Positions 11,001 to 19,000 of a DNA stretch of 64,000 bases are shown piece after piece. The notes below the pieces were generated by a model. That model was not told the DNA's origin. It did no database searches and worked only from the letters and a program-made list of their open reading frames with translations. How positions within the stretch are numbered: the stretch's first letter is position 1; each line of letters begins with the position of its first letter. The position numbers were made by a program, and so were the translations under genes. The stretch is from Humisphaera borealis (GTDB lineage Bacteria; Planctomycetota; Phycisphaerae; Tepidisphaerales; Tepidisphaeraceae), in NCBI RefSeq assembly GCF_015169395.1, contig NZ_CP063458.1:186001-250000 (forward strand), in the 5' to 3' direction.

Positions 11001-12361
11001 ATGCCTATCAGCCGCCGCAGGTGGAAGCGCTCAAGAACCTGCTCGATGCCCTCAAGCTGGTGGACGAGGCCAAGAAGAAGGCCGACGACCAGGCCGACCA
11101 GGCCAAGGAAGAGTCGATCAAGCAGGCGTACGTGAAGATCCTGGAGAAGCAGAAGAAGATCGACGCCGAGACGCTGGACCTGGACAAGAACGGCCGTGAT
11201 GAAGAGGGGAACCTCAAGCGGTCTGCCGCCGTGCGGCTGAGCCCCGACGGCCTGCCGAAAGAGCAGGGCGAACTGTCTACCGAGGCCAAGAAGCTCGGCG
11301 AGCAGCTCGCGTCGATCAAGTCGATCGTCTACGTCTGGGCGAACAAGGACATCGTCAACTCGATGAACGAGGTGAAGGGTGACCTGGCCAAGCCGCAGAC
11401 GGACGTGATCGTCCAGACCCAGCAGAAGCGGATCGAAGAGCAGCTCGAGGCGATGATCAAGAACCTCGCCCAGAAGCCGCCGGAGAAGAAAGAGTTCGCC
11501 GATCGCAGTGGCGGCGGTGGCGGCGGTGGTGGCGGCAAGCCGCCGCCGAAGATGCCGACCGACGTCGAACTGCGTCTGCTGCAGGACCTGCAGTTGGCGG
11601 TCAATAAGGCGACCACGATCATCGACGCCGCCGTGAAGGCCGCCGGCGGCAAGAAGGACGCCGAGAAGGTGACGTCCCTCGGCGGTCGGCAGGGCGAACT
11701 GCGTAACCTGCTCGATACGCTGATCAAGGCCGCGTCGCAGGACAAGATCGCGTTGGCGCCCGAACCCAAGGACACCGAGAAGCTTCCCGAGGAAGCCAGC
11801 GCCCAGGACATCGAAGACCAGGAGTTCATGAAGGAACTCATGGAGAACAAGGTCACCGCGGACACCGTCGAGAAGACGATCAAGCTGATCGGCGACCGCA
11901 TGGGCCGTTCGCGGCAGCGGCTGGCGCTGGACAACGATCCGGGCAAGACGACCCAGGAGATCCAGAAGCGCATCATCATGGACTTGGACAACCTGATTAA
12001 GCTCGCCCAGCAACAGCAGCAGGGCGGCGGCAAGCCGCAGCCAGGCAAGCCCGGCGACAAACCGGGCGAGCCACAACCCGGTCAGGGCGAAGGCCCGCAG
12101 CAGGCCGGCAAGCCGGGACAGCAGCCCGGCCAGCAGACCGGCGGCACGACCGCCGCCGGCGAGTCGAGCCTGAGCCAGGGCGGAGCGCCCAACGAGGACC
12201 TGAGCAAGGAACTGAAGGAGAAGATGATGGAGTGGGGCATCATCACCGGCCGCGACCGTGGCGCGGTGATGGACTCCGCCGGCGAAACCACCGCCGAGAA
12301 GTACCGCAAGTATGTCGAGGACTACTATCGAGAACTCGGCAAGAAGGCGACTGAACGGTGA
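8030..12361 (+). CDS. Giant DUF4175-like membrane coiled-coil protein of the MoxR operon
   Basis: 1443 residues. Membrane helices lie near residues 27-55, 59-80 and 154-175. A periplasm-like beta-rich region follows (to about residue 540), then some 750 residues of Lys/Gln/Ala/Glu-rich predicted coiled coil with many KKQD, AKEL and EQLE words. A poly-Gly run (nine Gly) precedes KPPPKMP at about residue 1165, and a Gly/Pro/Gln-rich tract (PGKPGDKPGEPQPG) lies near the C-terminus, which ends in a conserved-looking WGIITGRDRGAVMDSAGE..YRKYVEDYYRELGK segment. The shape resembles DUF4175-type proteins found with MoxR/VWA genes. Strong AAGGAG ribosome site. Probable scaffold or stalk of the complex, by inference only. 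Confidence 0.8.
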   Translation: MPPTMDYAATGATLLDSLRNLRRRVKLLTVAYGAGIVLASAVGLILAVVLLDYILQLPAGPRAAVNLAALAVLGYAAWVRLVRPALASITLSDLAGRIENTFPQFDDTLRSTVVFTEAKDVPGSEVMKFRTVERATEVAKQVDLSQAVALKPVWGSIAVGLGALAAFILIAAFVDPNLRKIAADRLFAGDAVWPKTVEISMIDFPSQRIAAGGDVKISMKLAKGDVKQATIKYRYDNGAWQQEIVRADANGVFATTLKAQLDTNRDLAKLQIAIEAGDDEKTLPGVTVVPQLEIRQAVATVTPPAYSKLPPSQVNLAERPVVAAVGATVDLGITFNKPLDTAKGIRIVPSDSARQAPPVEWTFPRNGQASGRFNLTTGFKTEDSFRFTLRATDTDGFENQSALEYQITVHEDAKPMVVIDEPRQSEDRTPNATVPLRISADDDYGFDSVDLVVEGKGPALASRQPWIIPLVREGVAQAGVDWQLSPNSTVERKRFTAGFGWELDKLAGVTLKPGDKLEFFVRVRDNFDLAGQRHDPVDSSRLTITIISHDQFEAWMEERISTVRQELSGIKKTQDVLKSTTDEQSKETKERGKLDDAQKATMSRLANQQATAASQTKQSSQKLADLVKRATENKASEEGPKKAANEVAKQLDRTAEAPMKEATSKLNEAKDTKSDPKGSPQQQKQSAEQASQSLDQASQQQKNASEQLDQAMAKLNEFSGLRPAIEKLEDIKKKQDAVAKEYKEKLKDALGKKPEDMTTDQKKDAKELADRQAELSKETEKAIKDMEAKADKMEASKSDPAAAKAMKESAQAGKSQSVPQKQSNPQEDDGASQQMQKNQQANAQQKHKEIELGLDMMIEKLKAAERAKLEELQKQLAEMQDLLKALVARQSGHNIDNLLLQDPSAKKITDMTEADRVKLFEDARRDIAKLAELKPDLPVLTPSQEQTHRNTKDVAQKAQSLPDTAPAGKIFSAATKMEQAIVFLRQTKLTDAYQPPQVEALKNLLDALKLVDEAKKKADDQADQAKEESIKQAYVKILEKQKKIDAETLDLDKNGRDEEGNLKRSAAVRLSPDGLPKEQGELSTEAKKLGEQLASIKSIVYVWANKDIVNSMNEVKGDLAKPQTDVIVQTQQKRIEEQLEAMIKNLAQKPPEKKEFADRSGGGGGGGGGKPPPKMPTDVELRLLQDLQLAVNKATTIIDAAVKAAGGKKDAEKVTSLGGRQGELRNLLDTLIKAASQDKIALAPEPKDTEKLPEEASAQDIEDQEFMKELMENKVTADTVEKTIKLIGDRMGRSRQRLALDNDPGKTTQEIQKRIIMDLDNLIKLAQQQQQGGGKPQPGKPGDKPGEPQPGQGEGPQQAGKPGQQPGQQTGGTTAAGESSLSQGGAPNEDLSKELKEKMMEWGIITGRDRGAVMDSAGETTAEKYRKYVEDYYRELGKKATER

Positions 12362-12388
12362 GCTTGCGAATCGAGACGCCTGGTCCGA

Positions 12389-12478
12389 GTGCCATGGGCT
12401 GACGTAGTCGTCTGCCCGTGGCAGCGTTTCTGCGAAGTCGCATCGCCACGGGCAGCGGAGTACCGCAGCCCATGGCAC
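12389..12478. repeat. CATGGG palindromic element, copy 1
   Basis: Two 33-base arms, each beginning GTGCCATGGGCTG from its outer end and ending CTGCCCGTGG, flank a 24-base loop. The arms differ in their middles: the left reads ACGTAGTCGT, the right (reverse complemented) CGGTACTCCG. A second copy at 55632-55718 has the same two arms in the opposite order, and a lone right arm lies inside tsaD at 19215-19247. Confidence 0.92.
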
Positions 12479-12555
12479 CCAAATACACGAATTCGGCAAA
12501 TCAAAGCCACTGAACTATCAGCCGAGATTGCCGACGAAGGATCGCCACTGATCGA

Positions 12556-12616
12556 CACAGATGAACACAGATAAGAGGATCTCGATCCGACTTTCTCTTA
12601 TCTGTGTCCATCTGTG
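12556..12616. repeat. CACAGATGAACACAGAT inverted repeat
   Basis: Left arm 12556-12577 (CACAGATGAACACAGATAAG then AG) pairs with right arm 12595-12616 with one mismatch in 22, around a 17-base loop. The same repeat class is nested in the 15180-15399 palindrome. Confidence 0.9.
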
Positions 12617-12658
12617 TACATCCGTGGCTGTTCCCCCCGCGTTCCCGAAGAAAGGCCC

Positions 12659-13759
12659 ATGATGAAGCGAAAAGCATTACAGCGAATCACGGTGGCCGCC
12701 GCACTGGGCGCGATCGGTTTCGGCCTGGTCGGCTCCCTTCCGGCGCAGGAAGCGCCCAAGCCCAAGAAAGCCGGCGCGCTCGCCGACGAGGCCAACAAGG
12801 TCATCGGCAACGAGATCAACGACAAGCAGCGCAAGGCCGTCGAGAAGGGCCTGGCCTGGCTCGCCAAGCGGCAGGGCGAGCAGGGGAACTTCCAGCAGCA
12901 GGGGTATTCCAACCATGCCGGCATCACCTCGCTCGCCGGCCTCGCTTTCATGCAGGCGGGGAACCTGCCGGGCCGCGGCAAGTACGGCAAGGAAGTGCAG
13001 GCGGTCCTCGACTACGTGCTGGCCAACTGCCAGCGGTCGGGGCTGATCACCTCCGACTCCTCCTCCGGCCCGATGTACGGTCACGGCTTTGCCACGCTGT
13101 TCCTCGGCGAGGTCTACGGCATGACCGGCAACGAAGAGGTGAAGGAAAAGCTCCAGCGGGCCGTGCAACTGATCCAGAAAACCCAGAACCAGGAAGGCGG
13201 CTGGCGCTACCAGCCCGCGCCCTACGACGCCGACATCTCCGTCACCATCTGCCAGGTGATGGGCCTTCGTGCCGCCCGCGACGCGGGCATCAAGGTGGAA
13301 AAGGAAGTCGTCGACAAGGCGGTCGAGTATTGCCGCCGCTGCCAGAACCCCGACGGCGGGTTCAACTACATGGCCGGCCAGGGCCCCGGCGGCAGCGGCT
13401 TCCCGAGGTCTGCCGCCGGCGTCGCCGCGCTTTACTACGCCGGCATCTTCGAAGGCAAAGAGGTCGAGAACGGCCTGAACTACCTCAAGCAGTTCATCCC
13501 CGGCAAGAACAGCGGCCGCAACGAAGGGCACTACTTCTACGGCCACTACTACGCCGTCCAGGCCAACTTCCTCGCCGGCGGCGACTACTGGGCCAAGTGG
13601 TACCCCGCAATCCGCGACGAACTGTGCAACAGCCAGCAGGACAACGGTGCCTGGTCCGGCGACTTCAGCGAAGACTACGCGACGGCGATGGCGCTGATCA
13701 TCCTGCAGATGCCGAACCGGTATCTCCCGGTGTACGCAGGCAAAGGGCCGGGTTCGTAG
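12659..13759 (+). CDS. Secreted prenyltransferase/squalene-oxidase-repeat protein
   Basis: 366 residues with a signal peptide (about residues 1-30, MMKRKALQRITVAAALGAIG). The rest is an alpha/alpha toroid with the repeat signatures QNQEGGW and QNPDGGF. The Asp-X-Asp-Asp motif of class II terpene cyclases is absent; the nearest string is YDADISVT. A cyclase function is therefore unlikely, and a binding role, as known for complement- and TonB-associated toroids, is more plausible. I chose the ATG pair at 12659/12662, which follows GAAGAAAGG, because a longer reading frame runs back into repeat DNA. Last gene of the MoxR run, though separated by 297 bp. Confidence 0.85.
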   Translation: MMKRKALQRITVAAALGAIGFGLVGSLPAQEAPKPKKAGALADEANKVIGNEINDKQRKAVEKGLAWLAKRQGEQGNFQQQGYSNHAGITSLAGLAFMQAGNLPGRGKYGKEVQAVLDYVLANCQRSGLITSDSSSGPMYGHGFATLFLGEVYGMTGNEEVKEKLQRAVQLIQKTQNQEGGWRYQPAPYDADISVTICQVMGLRAARDAGIKVEKEVVDKAVEYCRRCQNPDGGFNYMAGQGPGGSGFPRSAAGVAALYYAGIFEGKEVENGLNYLKQFIPGKNSGRNEGHYFYGHYYAVQANFLAGGDYWAKWYPAIRDELCNSQQDNGAWSGDFSEDYATAMALIILQMPNRYLPVYAGKGPGS

Positions 13760-13789
13760 GTTTCCAGCAGTCGGCGTTCGGTTTTGGGG

Positions 13790-13823
13790 TGGCATGGGCA
13801 AGCGTATTCGCTTGCCCATGCCA
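13790..13823. terminator. Perfect 15 bp stem, four-base loop, after the toroid gene
   Basis: TGGCATGGGCAAGCG, loop TATT, CGCTTGCCCATGCCA. It lies 30 bases after the stop. There is no U run, so it may stop decay or aid termination rather than be a classical intrinsic terminator. It could also be another dispersed palindrome. Confidence 0.6.
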
Positions 13824-13853
13824 TTCCGTCCTGACGAGAAATCGAGTTTATTG

Positions 13854-13958
13854 GTAGGGTGAGCGTACTCGCCCACGCGTTTGTGCGCGGCGACTTGTGA
13901 GTCGAGTTTTCGTCCAGGGCGTGGACGGGTAAAGCGTGGGCGAGTACGCCCACCCTAC
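13854..13958. repeat. GTAGGGT palindromic element with 25-base arms
   Basis: The left arm at 13854-13878 starts GTAGGGTGAGCGTACTCG and the right arm at 13934-13958 is its reverse complement with one mismatch. The loop holds a further small hairpin CGTCCA-gggcg-TGGACG. The outer end GTAGGGT is shared with elements at 20188 and 22302. Confidence 0.9.
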
Positions 13959-13983
13959 GAAGCAGCCGTGTGAGAGGAATCGA

Positions 13984-15162
13984 ATGAAGCGACTTATCAC
14001 CATTCTCTTCGTCGCGATTCTGTCGCCCGTTGCCGCTGCGGAGGACGCCTGGACGCTTACCACCGCCGACCTCAAATCCGAATCCGTCGCCGTCAAGGCT
14101 TTCGACGGGGACAAGGGCCTGACCGTCACGCCGCTGGCCGGCGGGGCGGATCGCACGGTGGCCGTCGATCGCTTCGTGGATCTGGCCCGCCCGGTCGCGG
14201 CGATCAAGCCGGTCGGCGCGTACGACCTGCACCTGGTCGGCGGCGACCACATCAACGGCGACCCGGCCGGCATGAAAGGCGAGAGCATCGTCTGGAAGAC
14301 CGCCGCCGCCGGCGACGTCGCCGTCCCGCTGACGCGGATCGCCGGCATCGGCAAGGCCGGCGCGCGGTTCCTGGCCGAGCGCCGACGGGACGACCTGGTC
14401 GTCTTCACCAACGGCGACACCGCCCGCGGCACGCTGATGGACCTCACGCCGGAGCAGATCGTCGTCAAGACCGACGCCGGTAACACGCCGGTCCCGTTCG
14501 CGTCGCTGTCGCGCGTGGCGCTGGCGTCGACGGTGCAGCCGTCGGGCAAGAACCTCAAGCCGACGTTTCGCATCCAGGTGGACGACGGCTCGGTCCTGTC
14601 GGCGACCACTGCGAAGATCGCCGACGGCAAGCTCGAAGCGACCATCGGCGGGGCAGCCCGGAGCATCGACCTGGCCCGCGTCGCCGGCATCGAACAGGTG
14701 AACGGCCCGGTCGCGTTCCTGTCGACACGGCAGCCGTCGGCGAATGTGTATACGCCGTTCCTCGGGTCGGACCAGCGGTTCGTCGCCCGGATGAACAGCG
14801 ACTTTGAAGGCGGGCCGATCCGCTTCCGCGACCGCGTCTATCCGCGGGCGATCGCCGCCCATTCCTACTCCAAGATCACCTGGCCGCTGGACGGCTCCTA
14901 CAGCGCGTTCCGCACCCGTTACGCGCTCGACCCCAAGGCCTCCGGCGGTAACGGCGGCGACGTCACGGTACGCATCAAGCTCGACGACAAGGTCGTCCAC
15001 GAGAAGACCGGCGTCCGCCCGGGACAGTTGTTCGACCCGGTCATCGTCGACCTCGGCTCGGCCAAGGAACTGACGCTCGAAGTGGACTATGGCGCGATGA
15101 TCGACAGCAACGACCGCCTGAACTGGCTCGAACCGGCGCTGCTGAAGTTCAAGCCGGAGTAG
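13984..15162 (+). CDS. Secreted NPCBM-domain-like protein
   Basis: 392 residues with a signal peptide (MKRLITILFVAILSPVAAAEDAW). The central part contains two short repeats of a beta-rich module (residues about 120-160 and 190-220: GDTARGTLMDLTPEQIVVKT, DGSVLSATTAKIADGKLEAT). The C-terminal ~150 residues look like an NPCBM/NEW2 carbohydrate-binding-type domain (ITWPLDGSYSAFRTRYALDP, then DVTVRIKLDDKVVHEKTG and DYGAMIDSNDRLNWLEPALL). GAGAGG precedes the start. I chose this ATG, since the longer frame reads back into the repeat arm. Likely an exported or cell-surface protein; substrate unknown. Confidence 0.8.
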   Translation: MKRLITILFVAILSPVAAAEDAWTLTTADLKSESVAVKAFDGDKGLTVTPLAGGADRTVAVDRFVDLARPVAAIKPVGAYDLHLVGGDHINGDPAGMKGESIVWKTAAAGDVAVPLTRIAGIGKAGARFLAERRRDDLVVFTNGDTARGTLMDLTPEQIVVKTDAGNTPVPFASLSRVALASTVQPSGKNLKPTFRIQVDDGSVLSATTAKIADGKLEATIGGAARSIDLARVAGIEQVNGPVAFLSTRQPSANVYTPFLGSDQRFVARMNSDFEGGPIRFRDRVYPRAIAAHSYSKITWPLDGSYSAFRTRYALDPKASGGNGGDVTVRIKLDDKVVHEKTGVRPGQLFDPVIVDLGSAKELTLEVDYGAMIDSNDRLNWLEPALLKFKPE

Positions 15163-15179
15163 CTCGAAGACGGTGGGAT

Positions 15180-15399
15180 CACCACGGAGGCACGGAGACA
15201 CGGAGGGCAACTCGACCAACGTGTCCGGCCCGGCTGCAGAGCTCATCAATGAAGGCAGCCAAAGATGAACACAGATGGCCCACGGATAGGGATCGCGGCT
15301 TCATCTGTGTAGATCTGTGTGCATCTGTGGTTCTCTGCTTTCTCAGCCCGATACGGGGTTTGGCCAATAGGTCGAGTTGCCCTCCGTGTCTCCGTGGTG
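15180..15399. repeat. ACACGGAGG palindrome enclosing a CACAGATG palindrome
   Basis: Outer arms: the left ends ACACGGAGGGCAACTCGACC (15198-15217), and its exact 20-base reverse complement starts at 15370. Inside, GATGAACACAGATGG (from 15264) faces CATCTGTGTAGATCTGTGTG (from 15302), the same class as the repeat at 12556-12616. Confidence 0.9.
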
Positions 15400-15424
15400 A
15401 TCCCTCTTTTTCGGCGCGCAAAAA

Positions 15425-15457
15425 AAGAGGTCGGTGCTCGCCGCGCACCGACCTCTT
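15425..15457. terminator. Terminator-like hairpin
   Basis: AAGAGGTCGGTGC, a seven-base loop, GCACCGACCTCTT: a perfect 13 bp stem. An A run precedes it, so the best U tract would be for leftward transcripts. There is no leftward gene nearby, so its function is uncertain. Confidence 0.55.
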
Positions 15458-15696
15458 GTATCAAGGCTGTCCGCACATCAGATGATGTTCGGTGACCCAC
15501 AGCCTATGTTCAAAGTTATCGGAAGAATGTTCGCGACTTCTGCACACTTTTCGTCGGGATTGTGGACAAGGGGTGGATAGATGACGGGGGATTTGCCAAA
15601 GGCCATGGTCGCTGAAGCGACCATGCCGAAGCGACCATGCCGGGCGATGGGGATTGGGTGTCGGGCTCGTTCCTTCGGGCCGTCTTCTGCTTCTCC

Positions 15697-15724
15697 TTCA
15701 CCGCTGATCCATTCCTTGTATACT
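15697..15724 (+). promoter_or_regulatory. Likely carA promoter giving a nearly leaderless mRNA
   Basis: TTCACC (15697-15702), 16-base spacer, TATACT (15719-15724). The carA ATG is at 15735, only ten bases past the -10 box, so transcription would start about four bases before the start codon. No Shine-Dalgarno is visible, as expected for a leaderless transcript. Confidence 0.5.
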
Positions 15725-15734
15725 CCCGCTCCCG

Positions 15735-16925
15735 ATGACCACGACCGCCCCTAAAACCGCTCAGTCCGTTGCCAAGCTCGCTCTCGAAGACGGGACCGTC
15801 TTCACCGGCCGTGCCTTCGGGTATGCCGGGACGACCGAAGGGGAGGTCGTCTTCAACACCTCCATGACCGGCTACCAGGAGATCCTGACTGATCCGTCCT
15901 ACAAGGGGCAGATCGTCACGATGACCTACCCGCTGATCGGCAACTACGGCGTCAACCTGCAGGACGTCGAGAGCAAACAGCCGCACGTGGCGGGGTTCAT
16001 CGTCAAGGAGCTCTCGCCGTTGCACTCGAACTACCGGGCTAACATGAGCCTGGACGAGTACTTGAAGCAGAACCGCATCATCGGCATCGAGGGGATCGAC
16101 ACCCGCGCCCTGACGCGAAAGCTCCGCATCAGCGGGTCGATGCGAGGCGTGCTGTCGACCGAAACCCTGGACGATGCCGCACTCGTCGCCAAGGCACGGG
16201 GTGCCAAGCAGATGAAAGGCGCTGACTGGGTGCAGGCCGTCAAGCCGACGGCCAACTACGGCTGGGACGAGAAGCAGGGCGAGTGGGGCCTGGGCAAGGT
16301 CGAGCGTGGCGACGGCCTGCACGTGGTCGCGATGGACTGCGGTGCCAAGAGCAACATCCTGCGGCATCTCGCCGAGCGCGGCGTGAAGGTGACCGTCCTT
16401 CCGCCGGACACGACTGCCGAGGAGATCCTTCGCCACAAGCCCGACGGCCTGTTCGTCAGTAACGGCCCCGGCGACCCGGCCGTGCTCGACTACGCCGTCA
16501 AGCCGATCCAGGGCGTGCTCAACCATTTGCCGACCTTCGGCATCTGCCTCGGGCACCAGCTGCTGGGCCGGGCGATCGGCGCGAGCACCTACAAGCTGAA
16601 GTTCGGCCATCGCGGCGGGAACCAGCCGGTGAAGAACCTCGATACCGGCCGCGTCGAGATCACCAGCCAGAACCATGGCTTCGCCGTCGACCAGGCGACG
16701 CTCGAAGCCAACGGCGGCGTGGTGACCCACATCAACCTGAACGACGGCACCGTCGAAGGCTTCCGCCACAGCAAGCTGCCGGTCTTCAGCGTGCAGTACC
16801 ACCCCGAGGCCAGCCCGGGTCCGCACGATGCGGCGTATCTGTTCGATGCGTTCATCGAGATGATGAAGACGAAGACCGCGCCGACGGGGAAGCGGCTGGC
16901 GGAGTTGCAAGCGCTGCGGGATTAG
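15735..16925 (+). CDS. carA: Carbamoyl-phosphate synthase small subunit
   Basis: Glutaminase subunit of carbamoyl-phosphate synthase, supplying ammonia for arginine and pyrimidine synthesis. 396 residues, normal length. The N-terminal domain shows [13 protein letters not shown] and [21 protein letters not shown]. The class I amidotransferase domain has the nucleophile-elbow [10 protein letters not shown] (Cys), NGPGDP, and the His/Glu pair [10 protein letters not shown] Thr/Ala-rich ~12-residue N-terminal extension precedes the conserved start. No carB or other pyrimidine gene is adjacent. Confidence 0.97.
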   Translation: MTTTAPKTAQSVAKLALEDGTVFTGRAFGYAGTTEGEVVFNTSMTGYQEILTDPSYKGQIVTMTYPLIGNYGVNLQDVESKQPHVAGFIVKELSPLHSNYRANMSLDEYLKQNRIIGIEGIDTRALTRKLRISGSMRGVLSTETLDDAALVAKARGAKQMKGADWVQAVKPTANYGWDEKQGEWGLGKVERGDGLHVVAMDCGAKSNILRHLAERGVKVTVLPPDTTAEEILRHKPDGLFVSNGPGDPAVLDYAVKPIQGVLNHLPTFGICLGHQLLGRAIGASTYKLKFGHRGGNQPVKNLDTGRVEITSQNHGFAVDQATLEANGGVVTHINLNDGTVEGFRHSKLPVFSVQYHPEASPGPHDAAYLFDAFIEMMKTKTAPTGKRLAELQALRD

Positions 16926-16992
16926 CACCGCTTGGCCTGACCTTGAGAATCGTTCGACGACTAAGACCAATCGCGCGGCCACCCTTTCGTTG

Positions 16993-17298
16993 CTATCTCC
17001 GTCGGTGTGGGCGAAGCGCCCACGCGACGAGAAACGCAACTCCGCAGGCGATAAACAGCAGCCCGCCAAAGAAAAACGCCGCATCAATTCAGTGCCGGTG
17101 GCCGAGGTCGCCCCACGCCAGGGCAATCCAGGCGAAGAATCCAAGCGCCACAAGTAGTCCGCCGGTTCCCCAAAGATGCACTTCCTTTCCGGCATTCGAA
17201 TGCAGGCGTTGAACCGGCTCGACATGGTAATCCAGTGGCCGGTGCTCGTTGGAGGTCTCGTCAATCTTCGATTGATCAGGTCTATCGTGAATCGTCAT
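16993..17298 (-). pseudogene. Small two-helix membrane protein gene with an in-frame TGA
   Basis: From the ATG at 17296-17298, preceded by GGAGAAGGA, a 69-residue protein is encoded down to TGA at 17089-17091, ending with one membrane helix (GTGGLLVALGFFAWIALAW). The same frame continues with no other stop to a TAG at 16993, adding a second good membrane helix (FFFGGLLFIACGVAFLVAWA) and a basic tail. The two parts look like one membrane hairpin broken by a nonsense codon. Alternatives: a genuine 69-residue protein (17089-17298), translational readthrough, or a sequencing error. It is divergent from the S41 protease gene. Function unknown. Confidence 0.55.
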
Positions 17299-17362
17299 TC
17301 CTTCTCCGCGTCGCAGGCGTCGACTAGAATTGTCACAGAATTTTCTTTTGCCGAGACGTCTT

Positions 17363-18745
17363 ATGACCCCACTCACCCGTGAACGCGTCGCCTGGCTGAC
17401 GGCTACCGTCATGATCGGCACGCTTGCGTTCCAGCTCAACGGCACGCTCGCGCATCGCGAGGACGACTACGCCTTTGTCCGCACGCTGGTGGATATCCAT
17501 CGCCAGGTGGCGCGGAACTACGTCGAGCCGATCGACGAAAGCAAGCTGCGGCAGGGGGCGATCGACGGGCTGTTGGGGCAGCTCGACCCCTACACCAACT
17601 ACGTTCCGCCGGCTAAGCAGGAAGACTTCGACCGCCATCTCGAAGGCAGCTTCAAGGGTATCGGCGTGCAGATGGACCAGAATGAGGCCGGCGAAATCCG
17701 CGTGATCTCGCCGATCGAAGGCAGCCCGGCATTCAAGGCAGGCGTGATGGCGGGGGACATCATCCTTCGCGTCAACGGGGACGACATCAAGGGGCTGAAG
17801 ATCGACCAGGTGCAGGAGAAGATCAAGAACGGCCCGCTCGAAGTCCGCCTGCGCGTGCGACATGAGACCGGCACCGAGGTCGATCTGCCCGTGATGACCC
17901 GCCAGGAAATCATCATGTCGACCGTCAAGGGCTACAAGCGCAACGCCGACGCGAGCTGGAACTGGTTCGTCAACGCCAAGCCCAAGATCGGCTACCTGCG
18001 GATCACGCAGTTCACGCCCGACACGTTCGACCGCGTCAAAGCCGCACTCGATGGCATGCTCGCCGACGGCATGGAGGCGTTCATCCTCGACCTGCGGTTC
18101 AATCCCGGCGGACAGCTCGATCAGTCGGAGAAGATCGTCGACCTGTTCGTCGAGGAAGGTGTGATCGTCGTCACCCGCGGCCGCAACCGGCCGGAGCGCA
18201 TCGAACGCGCCGAGAAAGCCGGCACGCTGCCGAACTTCCCGATGATCGTGCTGGTGAACGAGCATTCCGCCAGCGCTAGCGAAGTCGTCGCTGGCAGCCT
18301 GCAGGACAACGGCCGGGCACTCGTTCTCGGCCAGCGAAGCTACGGCAAGGGATCGGTGCAGGAGGTCATGCAGCTCGACAACCAGGAGGGCAAGCTGAAG
18401 ATGACGGTCGCATACTACTACCTGCCGAGCGGCCGGCTGGTGCACAAGAAGCCCGGCGCGACCGACTGGGGCGTGGAGCCGCAGATCAAGATCGAGATGA
18501 CCGAAGACCAGCAGCGACGGCTGGTGATCGCGCAGGCCGACAGCGAGATCATCGGCACGCCGCCCACGCGACCCGCCGCGACACAGCCGGCAACAGGCCC
18601 ATCGAGCACGCAGCCGACGACAATGCCGCTCAGCGGTTCGGTCGATCCGCAGCTCGACGCCGCCGTCAGCACGCTGATCGGGCATATACTGCTGAAGAAC
18701 AAGCCGCTGCCCCCGGCGACGACGCAGGCGGCGCCAGTGCCGTGA
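17363..18745 (+). CDS. S41 family C-terminal processing peptidase
   Basis: Exported serine protease with PDZ domain, related to CtpA/Prc, which trims or degrades envelope proteins. 460 residues from the ATG at 17363. An N-terminal helix (VAWLTATVMIGTLAFQL) acts as signal or anchor. The PDZ domain is at about residues 85-170 (GSFKGIGVQM, AFKAGVMAGDIILRVNG). The catalytic Ser is in NEHSASASEVVAGSLQD and the Lys in RSYGKGSVQEV. The C-terminus has a Thr/Pro/Ala-rich tract (PAATQPATGPSSTQP). An earlier TTG at 17330 is possible but lies close to a TAGAAT -10-like box. Confidence 0.92.
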   Translation: MTPLTRERVAWLTATVMIGTLAFQLNGTLAHREDDYAFVRTLVDIHRQVARNYVEPIDESKLRQGAIDGLLGQLDPYTNYVPPAKQEDFDRHLEGSFKGIGVQMDQNEAGEIRVISPIEGSPAFKAGVMAGDIILRVNGDDIKGLKIDQVQEKIKNGPLEVRLRVRHETGTEVDLPVMTRQEIIMSTVKGYKRNADASWNWFVNAKPKIGYLRITQFTPDTFDRVKAALDGMLADGMEAFILDLRFNPGGQLDQSEKIVDLFVEEGVIVVTRGRNRPERIERAEKAGTLPNFPMIVLVNEHSASASEVVAGSLQDNGRALVLGQRSYGKGSVQEVMQLDNQEGKLKMTVAYYYLPSGRLVHKKPGATDWGVEPQIKIEMTEDQQRRLVIAQADSEIIGTPPTRPAATQPATGPSSTQPTTMPLSGSVDPQLDAAVSTLIGHILLKNKPLPPATTQAAPVP

Positions 18746-18772
18746 TTGAATAGATGGAACGAGGCGAGCTTA

Positions 18773-18974
18773 CTCCCTCTCCCCTGTACTCGGGGGAGTG
18801 GGTTGGGGTGAGGGACCGAACGTACGGCGTTGTAGTTTCGCGAAAAGCGATCCGCACTTTGAGGGTCGAACGTTCCCCATCCGGCGGACACGGTTTAAGA
18901 GGTTTGCCACGGAACAACGCCCGACGTTCGGCCCCTCACCCCGGCCCTCTCCCCCGAGTACAGGGGAGAGGGGG
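18773..18974. repeat. CTCCCTCTCCCCTGTACTC palindrome between the protease gene and tsaD
   Basis: The left arm (18773-18832) begins CTCCCTCTCCCCTGTACTCG and the right arm (18914-18974) ends CGAGTACAGGGGAGAGGGGG. About 55 of 60 bases can pair when a few small bulges are allowed. It occupies almost the whole 255 bp gap and ends 26 bases before the tsaD start. Confidence 0.88.
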
Positions 18975-19000
18975 CAAGACCCGTCGCCAATACCACGAAA

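Larger units (their letters stand above)
12362..12658. other. Gap holding two different palindromic repeats
   Basis: No gene is seen. The gap carries the CATGGG element (12389-12478) and a CACAGATGAACACAGAT-type inverted repeat (12556-12616), leaving only short unique spacers. An upstream in-frame ATG at 12614 falls next to repeat DNA and was not used as the start of the following gene. Confidence 0.8.
15163..15734. other. 572 bp gap filled with nested palindromes, carA promoter at its end
   Basis: No gene is seen. It contains a large palindrome (15180-15399) with another nested inside, a terminator-like hairpin (15425-15457), a small hairpin CATGGTCGCT-ga-AGCGACCATG (15604-15625) plus a half copy, and a likely promoter for carA. 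Short open frames here are readings of the repeats. Confidence 0.8.

Noticed and set aside
7844-12499. A 1551-codon open frame opposite the giant coiled-coil gene
   Set aside because: It mirrors the high-GC codon pattern of the real gene and yields a Leu/Arg-rich text with no family match. The real gene has a ribosome site, membrane helices and operon context.
12659-13759. Toroid protein as squalene-hopene cyclase or prenyltransferase
   Set aside because: The DXDD motif and zinc ligands are missing, the protein is half the cyclase length, and it has a signal peptide.
15249-15485. Short open frames in the 15.2-15.5 kb gap
   Set aside because: They read through nested palindromes on both strands and give the text typical of these repeats (SVSPCLRGDP), not proteins.
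15516-17264. A 582-codon leftward frame over carA
   Set aside because: It is opposite carA and shares no motif with any family; only the small membrane frame at 16993-17298 has a plausible product.
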